From: Hetaerina americana
Taxonomy: Eukaryota; Arthropoda; Insecta; Odonata; Calopterygidae
Length of the DNA stretch: 64,000 bases
Assembly: GCA_022747635.1 (NCBI GenBank)
Contig: JAKTNV010000018.1
Coordinates: 1,524,001 to 1,588,000, forward strand
Reading direction: 5' to 3'
Position numbers and translations under genes: made by a program. Of the stretch, positions 54,041-62,590 are shown piece after piece; the first letter of the stretch is position 1, and every line of letters begins with the position of its first letter. The notes below the pieces were generated by a model that was not told the origin of the DNA, did not search any database, and saw only the letters and a list, made by a program, of their open reading frames with translations.

Positions 54041-54371
54041 CTCCCGACACTAAAACCCGCGAGCTTGCAAGGCCTGGCCCGGGTACAAAGGGCAGCCTCG
54101 GTCATTGCCCGAACGAGGGTGCGGCGGGGCTTGATTGGAAAGGCCGAGTGACTAATTCTTGATAGCGCTGGCTGGCGCCCACCTCATATCATGTCGCTGG
54201 TTTTGGGTTTTGGCCGGCGAAAATTTCCGGCTGGAGAATACTCTTGCTCGCAATCGAAAGGGAAGAAAGTATTCCCATCTAACCCGGCCCATAGGAAAAC
54301 CGACTGAACCTATGACTTCTTTTTCGGGGCCTGGCAGCTTTGGCCGTATTTTGACCCCAAAGATCATTCTT
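54041..54371. other. No recognised gene
   Basis: GC-rich unique sequence after the tandem repeat; nothing recognised. Confidence 0.35.
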
Positions 54372-55309
54372 TTTGTAATCTACCGGTGAAGGTAGGTTTT
54401 CATTGGCCACAAGTACCAAATAAATATCTGGTCTCTCCTAACGAAACAAAACCCAACATCATACTCTATCACAAAGCCCGCCTTCATCTCTGTATACTTC
54501 CTTCCTCCCTTCATCCCGTCCAAAATTCCTATCCTATTCCTGCCCTTTCCTCGTTTGCCTAACATTCTCCCCTATATTACAGTCTTCAACATCCTACTGC
54601 CAACCAATCCACTTTTCCTGCCTCCATACCAACATGCCATCCCACTGCCAACCAATCCACACCCTTCATCCACTTTTCCTGCCTCCATAGGATTTCTCCC
54701 AACAAACCCCTCTCTTCGCCCACCATACCAAGTACTTCCTCATTTGTTTTCTTCTCTGTCCATTTCACCTTCTCCATTCTTCTCCACACCCACATTAAAA
54801 AAGCCTCCAGTCTACGTCTATCCTCCCGCTTCAATGACCACGTTTCCGCGCCGTACATAGCTACGCTCCATATCGAGTCTTTTCCTAATATCTTTACTCA
54901 ACGTCCCCATCATCAACTCCCTCCTCCTTGTGAAAGCCTCTTTGCCTAGCGCAATTTTCTCCTTACGTCCCCACTACTTTGACCGTGTTGGTCCAAAACG
55001 CTACAAAGATACGTAAACTGTTCTACCTGCTCTATTTTTTGCCCTCCTATTTTAATGCTTAGCTTAGCCTTTTTCTTTCTAGAAAATCGCATAAGCTTTG
55101 TTTTATTAATATTGATTCTCATCCCATACCTCTCGCACTGAATTTCCAATTCGCTCAGCAATGCTTGCAACCCCTTGGCTGACTGACAAACTGAAGCTTG
55201 GTCATCAGCAAACCTAACTGATTTTACGAATTCCCCGCCCACTTTCATTCCTACTTCCAGTTCTTCCCATGCCTCTTTGATCATTTCCTCTGCGTACAGG
55301 TTGAACACT
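54372..55309 (-). mobile_element. RTE/BovB-like LINE, 3' half
   Basis: From the RT active site to the 3' end. On the minus strand: NLYAEEMIKEAWEELEVG, KSVRFADDQASVCQ (the only copy here with the catalytic FADD), RYGMRININKTKLMRFSRKK, SVLDQHGQSS, MYGAETWSLKREDRRRLEAF, RRMEKVKWTEKKTNEEVLG, MLGKRGKG, and a 3' UTR to 54380. A local duplication of the segment encoding LPVGW-x-x-EAGKVD occurs at 54600-54690. The frame is broken near 54900-54960. Upstream homology stops at about 55309. Confidence 0.88.
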
Positions 55310-56104
55310 ACCGTAATACTTAGTGTGGAATGCAGTAGAACGAACAGCACGACTGTTATTTGTGCGACATTAATTAGAAATTTAAGTGAGCCTTACCGTT
55401 ATTTAATTATTAATAAGAAGTCCAAAAGTATTGTTATATATGCAATGAGGAGTGGGCAATAATAGATCTAACAAGTTTGAAATTTGAGATGTTGTGAAGA
55501 GATGGTACTCTACACCTAATTACCATTTGAGTACATGGTTAATTCACACCCTTTTGCGATACTCGAATAAATTACTATTTGACCGACCCAGACCGCCAAA
55601 CCTTAGTTAACGGTAAAAGTTAGAGATGCGTTTTCGTTGGCGTAAAAAGAAACGGTGGCAATTGTAATTTTTTGCCAAAATATTGCGGCGATTTCGGTTG
55701 CTAATGATCGATATGTGTGCAGTAAACTCTCCCCACTGTCCGTGTGCTAACGGATGATGATAACGGTTTTTAATAATTTGGTGGAATCTCGGTTTTACAA
55801 GAAGAGCGCAGGTCATTCGTCTTACATCAAGTGAATGCGAGAGTGCTTATTTCCCTCAGAAAGCTAAACCAATCACGTACGTAGCCAGGAAAGAAACAAA
55901 TGGCTAGCGAAGGGCGAAAGCTGACGAAGGATCGGAGAGAGGGAGATTCATCATATACATCAAACAATATACCAATTAATATAATGAAGTGTAGATAGTT
56001 AATAAATTATTTGTTGTGTTGTAAGTGAAACTATAAATCTCTTCGCTTTAAAAGGAGAATATGGATTTCTCAGGGCTAGTTAATTACTGCATATTTATTT
56101 TGAA
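55310..56104. other. AT-rich intervening sequence
   Basis: No gene or repeat recognised. Confidence 0.4.
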
Positions 56105-56335
56105 AATTTATTGTTACCCCCATCGTAATACGGTAGGAGAGATCGTTTCAATTAAATTGAAGAGATAAAGAGTAGAACAGATATATTGAAAATGACATTT
56201 TTACCACGAACGATAAGGGATAAGAATAACATAACATTATCCTACCGCGGTAGGAGTACAAATATTCGGGTCAAAATTAGTCGGGCGTGTATTCACCCCC
56301 TGCCACACACCCTAGCGGTGGTTTGAAGGGTTCCA
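56105..56335 (+). repeat. Dispersed repeat family E, second copy
   Basis: Partner of 51105-51325 over about 220 bp; ends 'gtgtattcaccccctgccac' then 'accctagcggtggtttg'. Confidence 0.6.
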
Positions 56336-56714
56336 AAAAAAATTCGAAGCAAAGGTGAATCGGAAACTAAGGATAGTATAAAAATGTTGAAATCAAAATA
56401 TTAAATACTATTGATAACTTTTGACTTGTTGACATTAAAGCCTAGGTAGTTCAAAGTTGTGTATTAAAAAAAAGTATATAGAAGTCCCAAACCATTTATT
56501 TATCATAACGATTGCAATTTTAATAAACTTTTGAGAAACTGGGGAGAGGAGAAAGAATGGCCGGGAGAATCGCGAGTGCACACTGGACACGTTGGGATCT
56601 TCACAAATTCGCTTCATAAAGGCGCAATCTCCATTATCAGGCAGCAGTGCATATCCTTGTGCAATATTAATTTCTTTGTGGCCGTCCACCTAGAAGCGAC
56701 CTTCCGGGAAGTTA
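56336..56714. other. AT-rich intervening sequence
   Basis: No supported feature. Confidence 0.35.
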
Positions 56715-57025
56715 GTAGTAGATGTTAGGGAAGGCAACTGACAGCTGAGGTCATTTGCGCCATAAGGGATGGATGGGAAAGGAGGAAGGGTGGAGAGAAA
56801 CCCGGCGTCGGCATTAGACTACTCTAATAATGAAAGGCGCCAAGGGGTCAAACAGTTTAACGTCCCATCCGACGGACGTCGTACTCACTCAAAGTGCTCA
56901 CCACAAAGCACCTCAAGTAGGGATCGAGATATCACTGAAAAATATCTGTTGTCTCCAGGCTTTGAACCCGAGCCCTCTCGGTGGGAAGCCTGTACGTTAG
57001 CCACCGCACCATTCCAATCCTCGAG
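56715..57025 (-). mobile_element. SINE family A copy
   Basis: Reverse complement of the 42501-42810 copy with head and body: minus-strand 'aatggtgcggtggctaacg', box B-like gggttcaaagcct, 'gatatctcgatccctacttg', 'cggatgggacgttaaactg', 'atgacctcagctgtcagttg'. Confidence 0.85.
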
Positions 57026-57250
57026 ACCTTTCGTTTTGTGACATTTTGAATGGACGCCTCCACAATGGGTATGTGCTTTTTTCGCACAGTTTACGTTAGT
57101 ATATCTGTTTGACTCGTACATTAATTTAAATATCCAGTGCACTTAATATTTTCGATCGGATCCTCGATGCAGAGCCAATATGTTTCTCAGAATATCTCCT
57201 GCCTACTTGCAGGGGATGCAGAGCATTCGTGTTTTACCCTAATCTCACTT

Positions 57251-57661
57251 TTAACGATTGGCATCGCCTGCCAAGTACCGCGCACAAACAAGTAGGGCAC
57301 ACACACCCCGTTGAACCATTCCATGCCACCCCCTCCGCTCCCGCTCTACCCATGGATTGCCCCCCCCCCCAATCCACGTGATTAGAGTATTTTCTTCATC
57401 AATATCTTCTTTTTTCGCAAACTTCAAATCTCGCTCGTATTTCCTCCTCGTGCAATTTCTCCCTATGTCCCCCAACAGCACCCCACTCTCACCCTGGGTA
57501 CACTCCCCTTCATTCGCCTCCCCCGCTCTCCATCCTTCCTTACACCCGCACGCCTCAAACCCTTCCGCAGAATCGTCGACATTGCAGGCGTTCCCAACGC
57601 ACTCTTTCTCTCTCTCCGCTTGGCATTTCCTAACATTTGCCGTGTAAACTTGTAACACCAC
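57251..57661 (-). other. Unrecognised 136-codon open frame
   Basis: Open on the minus strand; Glu/Gly/Cys-rich (VRKCQAEREKECVGNACN, GFEACGCKEGW, KYERDLKFAKKEDIDEENTL). No family recognised; it crosses a run of ten C (57360-57369 on +). The neighbouring sequence is repetitive, so a decayed transposon frame is as likely as a host exon. Reported as an open frame only. Confidence 0.25.
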
Positions 57662-57764
57662 GGTGTGTCGTCACGTAGTAACTCTTGTACCACTTAAGTA
57701 TGGATGGGGTTATAGATTTACCTAACTCATCTTTTCATCAAGTGCCTTCGTCAGCCCCGGTGGA

Positions 57765-57860
57765 GACGATATAACGTCCTCGTCAGCCGAGCCAGACGTC
57801 GCAAGTTCGATTCCCGCCCAGGTGGTTTCAGTGGATTCCCACCCAAATAATTATCTTCAT
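57765..57860 (+). mobile_element. tRNA-derived SINE head (family D)
   Basis: tRNA-like: 'aacgtcctcgtcagccgagc', then 'agacgtcgcaagttcgattcc' (box B agttcgattcc, 57805-57815) and cgcccagg. The following 'gtggtttcagtggattccca' may be body sequence. The region resembles an anticodon arm plus T arm of a tRNA; the 5' part is degraded. Confidence 0.5.
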
Positions 57861-57890
57861 TGTGATGCATAAGTGTTATGTGGATGAAAG

Positions 57891-58548
57891 AACCTTGGAG
57901 AATAAAATTAAACAAATAACTAAAACAAAACTCTTCTCCTTCGTTGCGACACTCTTCCGAAATATCGTGTCCCTCCCCAAATGTCCATTCATCGAGCGTG
58001 CGTTTTTGCAGTTGCGACTCCAAAATTCGCATTTTTCGGAGAACACATTTCACTTACATGTAAGATTCTTAATACAATTCTACGTATATACTTACTCCGA
58101 TCTCTCACATGTCGGAACATACCAAGTTCAGACCCCGAGTTCTCAAATCAAGTACTTTCCGTTTAAAAAGGAATAAAAGGTTATAAGTAATGACGTAAAG
58201 CAGATGCTGACTATAGAAGCCGTTTTAGAGATAAAAGTGAAGCACATTACATCAGACAAAAAATTAAAAACTGGAACCTGGCATATCTATAAGAAAACCC
58301 CGCATTCTAAACTTCCAATTGGGTGCACTCAATGGCTATTATTTAATGAGTTCAAATAGTTCCGTGTATGCCGACAGAGAAGATATCAGGCACATCATGC
58401 TGGGCTGTACCATGTACCACGAAAGGATGAAACGCTCTTTGGCTACATAAACTTTCACTTTCCCGCTGACTTCAGTCCTTATCCGATATTTACGTTTAAC
58501 AACTTGATCAAATCTACTCCTCAGGTGGTGATAATCTAAGCAATAAAA
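57891..58548. other. No recognised gene
   Basis: AT-rich; a 104-codon + frame (57862-58176) is not recognised. Confidence 0.35.
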
Positions 58549-58735
58549 AAGAAACCATAATCACAGTAATCTACCCGAGGGTCGGTTAGATGGGTGATGG
58601 TAGAGTTCACCCAGTACTAAGCCCTATAATGCGTGTGAAATTCATACATTAACAGGGTAATAAGGGGGCCAGTTCCTTTCCCTGTGCCAGTTATGATTTC
58701 CCAGGAATACCTGGTACATGAGAAATCACCCAGCT
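58549..58735 (-). mobile_element. SINE family B, 3' body
   Basis: Antisense body: 'aaaccataatcacagtaatc', 'gtagagttcacccagtacta', 'gccagttcctttccctgtgc', 'cccaggaatacctggtac'. Joined directly to a plus-strand head (next entry). Confidence 0.8.
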
Positions 58736-58815
58736 TGGATGCGGTAGTCCAGGGGGTAGAGCGTTGGAAGACTGACCGGAGGGTCCCGCGTTCGACTCCC
58801 GGGCATTCTCTGGGC
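58736..58815 (+). mobile_element. SINE family B, tRNA-like head in opposite orientation
   Basis: gatgcggtagtccagggggt and agagcg (box A region) and gcgttcgactcccgg (box B, one change) on the plus strand, while the attached body is on the minus strand. The head is therefore inverted relative to the body. Confidence 0.75.
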
Positions 58816-58817
58816 TA

Positions 58818-58831
58818 TAATAAATAAATAA

Positions 58832-58876
<45 letters not shown>
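58818..58876. repeat. (AAAT)n then (AT)n microsatellite
   Basis: About 5 units of taaa followed by about 20 AT units. Confidence 0.9.
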
Positions 58877-58877
<1 letters not shown>

Positions 58878-58989
58878 CGCACAAACAAATCACACAAAAT
58901 TATTCAGTGGTACTACCATCTCCCTAGGAAATGAGCGCCTGTGCAACCGATCAAAAAGAATATTAATCCAACGGAAATGTCCTGCAATA

Positions 58990-59680
58990 GGCCGATAGCC
59001 ATTATTGGATGCGCTCTATGAAGACCTATTGTGCGATTTGTCTATAGGTCTCTTGCAGAGAACTTGTCCTGTGATAATTACTTTGAATATTTCCAATCGG
59101 CATCAATCTACTCTTATTAAAATTACTGACGACATAAGGTCTGCAATGGGCATGCAAACAATAGCTCTATTGATGTTTTTTTATTTCATTAATACCTCTG
59201 AAGGTGTGAATCACAATATTCTTCTGGGCCGATTAAGTGAGTTAAAACTTTCCCCTTCTATCATGTTACGGTTCTCTCATACCTAACTTAATGCCAAGGG
59301 TAGAAAAAGAAACTTTGCACTTCCGCATATAGACTTAATACTTCAAACGACCATGGTTTCGATGCATAGTCGTGGGAAGTATTAAATCTTTATTGTGGAA
59401 GCGCAAAGTTTCTTTCTCTACCCTCATCATGAAGGAATTCCACAAAGTTAAGCCTGCAATTGTTATGTTTAACTTAATGCCGGCAAGTGGTCAAAGGAGC
59501 AGATGGAAATTGCACTCATCCAGTTATCATTTAATTCGGAGTCCCACAGGGTTCCCTTCTGTGCCCTTTTCATTCATTTTTTTTATATTCCTGACCTTTC
59601 TAGAGTCTTAAAACACCTCAAGTATCATCTTCTGTCTTCAGATACTTTGGGTCTTACATGCGTCTTACGCCTATTATCTC
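58990..59680 (+). mobile_element. Jockey-like LINE RT relic, split by a PLE hairpin
   Basis: The first part (to 59295) encodes STLIKITDDIRSAMGMQTIA, LLMFFYFINTSEGVNHNILL (first catalytic Asp motif, degraded) and GRLSELKLSPSIMLRF. After the insertion at 59296-59469 the RT resumes with FGVPQGSLLCPFLF-like residues (frameshifted) and HLKYHLLSSDTLGLTC, where the YADD motif is degraded. A different LINE from the other families here. Confidence 0.75.
59296..59469 (-). mobile_element. Hairpin PLE derivative inserted in Jockey-like LINE
   Basis: Flanked by a perfect 12-bp duplication, taacttaatgcc (59284-59295 and 59470-59481). Two inverted arms (about 59297-59345 and 59375-59423; agggtagaaaaagaaacttt and partner), a centre carrying GAAACCAUGGUCG on the minus strand (3' half of a hammerhead), and the tail on the right side in reverse (complement contains caggcttaactttgtggaat). 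No coding capacity. Arms match the fragment at 24956-25075. Confidence 0.88.
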
Positions 59681-59785
59681 ATGAGTTGATTTTGCATGTG
59701 GTATTGTTCTTTTTTACCGGTGGTGACCTAACACACCCTTGCGGCGGCTTGCGTGGTATTATGTAAATGCAGATGAAGTTTTCCA
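59670..59785 (+). mobile_element. CR1-like LINE 3' UTR end
   Basis: 'accggtggtgacctaacaca', 'cttgcggcggcttgcg', terminal tattatgtaaatgcagatg. Confidence 0.75.
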
Positions 59786-60564
59786 TAGCAAGGAACACAG
59801 ATTGCAGAATATCGAGGAACTCGGCGACTCGTGCAAACGGAATTATCAAGATTGTGGATGGATTGGAAGAGCCAGGCATGGTATGGTGTGTGGATTCAAA
59901 AAACTATTTTCCATCAAAGTTAAAGGTGTACCCTTTCCGCCCCCCCCCCTCCCGTCTGCGCTTCCCGTATTCCAAAATGTAATCCTTCTCCACCCCTCCA
60001 CGAGCCCTGCACTTGCTTAACCACCCCGGGGGGAGGGAGCGGCCGCCCGAGTCTGGTCGCGCCTTCGTCACCCCTCCCCGCCACACCTGCAACACCCCCT
60101 CCCCACTTGTAACCTGCCGCATCTTCCCCCGATGATGCTACACCCCAGCGAAACCTACAGGCCTGTAGGTCGCGTAAAAAAATGCGAATGCGGAATAGAA
60201 CGGACCGTGTCATTTGTTTCTTAAGATTTTTTTTCTTGAGGTAATTTTGACGAAATTTCATTTCCAAACCTAAAACCATTTGATTTTAGATTGATTGCGA
60301 TGAATCGAGTTTGAGAGGATATCGGAGAGTTTTCACTTAAATCACTTATATATTTTGTTCAAACGTTTCCGTGTGAAGTGACGGCTGAACGACAGCGTAA
60401 TGACCAATATTTTTCGCATTGCCCCATCAATTAACTGACATCTTATTTGGCCGACTGCAGAAATAGTTATGTTCATATTTTTTCGAAGAATAGTCATTCA
60501 CATAAAATAAACAGTGCCTCTGCATGACGCCAGACATTTGTTGCATATGTATAATTTAATTTTT
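59786..60564. other. No recognised gene
   Basis: 59930-60120 is C-rich and gives spurious Pro/Arg frames; the rest is AT-rich. Confidence 0.35.
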
Positions 60565-60745
60565 TTCATAATCAGGTCGAGATTAGATCGGAGACCCCGC
60601 GGATGCCTCTGGGCACCCTCTGATTCCTCCGCCCAACGAGTGACTTTTCGTGTGCCAGGTCTTCGTGGGGAACTACGGCACAGAGAATGGAACTCCTTAG
60701 TTGGTTGGACATCACAAATCCGTTGGCCTTAGGACTACAACGAGA
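60565..60745 (+). mobile_element. SINE family B, diverged
   Basis: 'gtgccaggtcttcgtgggga', then 'ggcacagagaatggaactcc' match the SINE B body; the 5' part (tctgggcaccctctg) fits the junction after the head. Head not recognisable. Confidence 0.5.
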
Positions 60746-61059
60746 CTTGTTTACCCTCACCTGTCAAACCGAACTTCGGGATCATTAGTAAGGTTACGTC
60801 TATTACGTATTAGATATTACTATTAGGTATTACGTAAATGACGTCTAAGATTTTGCTAAATATTTTATTGTGCTTTTTCTATAGTTGGAAAAGGCAGTGC
60901 GAGGATATGGAAAGTCTGCAGAGGAAGGGTGAAATTGGCGCGTTGTACAGCAAAGTTAAATCTTTATCGGGAAGAATTCTATGGTCTCGGGCTCAACTTT
61001 GTGGAGGTTCATGTTCGTTTAAATGAATATACTTTGTAACTTCCACACAATTTTTATTC

Positions 61060-61099
61060 GTACTACCGGTTTCAACGCAACGGCGTCATCATCAGGTAC
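61060..61099 (-). ncRNA. Hammerhead ribozyme, left arm of hairpin PLE
   Basis: Identical to the motif at 32054-32093; core complete. Confidence 0.8.
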
Positions 61100-61160
61100 C
61101 GGGGTACCCCGGTATCTGAGACCTGACGGTTCCCGGGACCTGACATCATCAGGTACTGAG

Positions 61161-61200
61161 GTACCTGATGATGACGCCGTTGCGTTGAAACCGGTAGTAC
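61161..61200 (+). ncRNA. Hammerhead ribozyme, right arm of hairpin PLE
   Basis: Identical to 34269-34308, with GUAC/GUAC stem I, CUGAUGA, GAAA and predicted cut after the A of GGUA. Confidence 0.8.
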
Positions 61201-61651
61201 GAATAAAAATTGTGTGGAAGTTACAAAGTATATTCATTTAAACTTTATCGGGAAGTTAGAAAGGGAGATCTATGCCAACAGTTAGAGATAAGGCGGGTAA
61301 GAAAATAGTTGACACAGGAAAGATCCAAGAGAGAAGTAAGGAATATATAGAAGAACTGCATAGTACAGAACATAGACCAACAAAGTTACGCATAGAAAAG
61401 CAACATGGCGTAGAGGAAGATACTGTAGCTTTGGTCCAGGCATACTCGACGATGAGATAGAAAGGGCATTGAGGGAGATGAAGCTAAATAAGTCCGTGGG
61501 GGTGGATAACATTCCTGCGGAACTATTGAAATGTTTAGGAAAATGTAGGAGGAAGAGGGTATATGGGCTGATTCGTAGTATCTATGAGGAAGGAATCTGG
61601 CCGGAAGACTTGGTGAGATCAGTTTTAGTTCCCACTCCGAAAAAGGTTAAG

Positions 61652-62590
61652 GCTACATCTACATAATACTTCGCAAGCAGCCGCAAGGGCGTGTGGCGGG
61701 GGGTATTAGGTCACCGCCCGTAAAAAGGAACAATACCACATGCAAAACAACAAAATGGAAAACTACACCTACAGCAGCGCACAGACTCATGCAAAAATCC
61801 CTTCATCTAACACTCATGCAAACACATATACCGCAAAACAACAAAAAACTGCACCCCAGGATGCAGCACGAAAGCCATCCTACAACACGCAAGCCAGGAC
61901 ACAACAAGCAAGAATGTGAAACATCACTACCACATGAACATGCACCACAAAACACTCTACCCCCCGAAGAGTCTGTAAAAGGCAGGGAATGCGACCAAAC
62001 GTTGCAGGAAGCAGGAAATTCCCCCCGCGGAGATGGACGAGGGATTGAAAGGGAGACTTGAAAGCAGATGAACAGAACACTAATGAGGTTATTCGGATAG
62101 AATGGGTTATGATAACAAAACACACGAGGTTAGTGAAAGAGCATGCATTTAAGTAGAACTTATTATTCCCTAGACGCTGAGGGTGGCAAGTGGAATTTTT
62201 GCTATCTATCGTATAACTCTGCAGTTGCTATCCCGTATTGTCCGCGGGAAGAAGGATTCCTTGAGTCGGCTAGTCCTGGCATCTATTTCCCGAATTTTAT
62301 ATGCATCCAAGCGACCATTGTATGTAGGAGTGCGAATAATTTGCGAGACCTCGGTGCTGAAACATGCGGATCTGAATTTATTTAGTAAGTTCAATCTTGC
62401 ATTGCATATTCCTACTTCTAATGATTCCCATCACAACTCCATAAGCATTTCGGTGAGGCTTTTCGTTTTATCGTAAGAATTTTCAACAAAACGGGCTGCC
62501 CGGCGGTGAACCTTCTCAATATCCCGAATGAGGACTTTTTCAACCGAATCCCTTTATTTACATACATATTCTAGAATAGGCCTCTTCAAT
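61652..62590 (-). mobile_element. CR1-like LINE, RT end plus full 3' UTR
   Basis: The longest copy of this LINE. On the minus strand: PILEYVCK, VLIRDIEKVHRRAARFVENS, KTKSLTEMLMEL, LLNKFRSACFSTEVSQIIRT, ARTSRLKESFFPRTIRDSNC, stop, then the complete UTR to the ctacatctacataa end at about 61652. One stop in the RT end. The 5' end is at about 62590. The motifs (EKVxRRAARF, SLTEML) place it in the jockey superfamily, CR1/L2-like; exact clade uncertain. Confidence 0.85.

Larger units (their letters stand above)
60972..61242 (+). mobile_element. Hairpin PLE derivative inserted in RTE-like LINE
   Basis: Flanked by ctttatcgggaag (60962-60974 and 61243-61255; 10 bp is certain, the last 3 may belong to the element). 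The intact LINE sequence at 10555-10580 shows the empty site. Structure: tail (60972-61016), arm (61017-61100), a 59-nt spacer that includes a partial extra catcatcaggtac, arm (61160-61243). The first 128 nt are identical to the coding PLE at 31966-32093, so it is the same family and a recent insertion. Confidence 0.95.
60890..61665 (+). mobile_element. RTE-like LINE fragment, interrupted by a PLE hairpin
   Basis: Encodes EDMESLQRKGEIGALYSKVK, then after the insertion VRDKAGKKIVDTGKIQERSK, a frameshift near 61420, REMKLNKSVGVDNIPAELLK and SVLVPTPKKVKAT. It ends abruptly at about 61660 where an antisense CR1-like tail starts (ctacatctacataatac). The rest of the RT is not found on the far side. 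Confidence 0.85.

Noticed and set aside
53838..54162. Open frames with repeated RETR/EGDR-like units
   Set aside because: They lie on the 67-bp tandem repeat, whose period shifts the frame at every unit, so the repeated amino-acid pattern is not maintained.
57690..57775. Possible further PLE hammerhead on the minus strand (ctgacgaggacg...cgtc)
   Set aside because: The first core half is changed (CUGACGA) and GAAA is missing; the same bases fit a tRNA-like SINE head better.
61019..61241. Identical 60-residue beginnings on both strands (72-codon frames)
   Set aside because: Simply the two strands of a palindromic PLE hairpin; not proteins.
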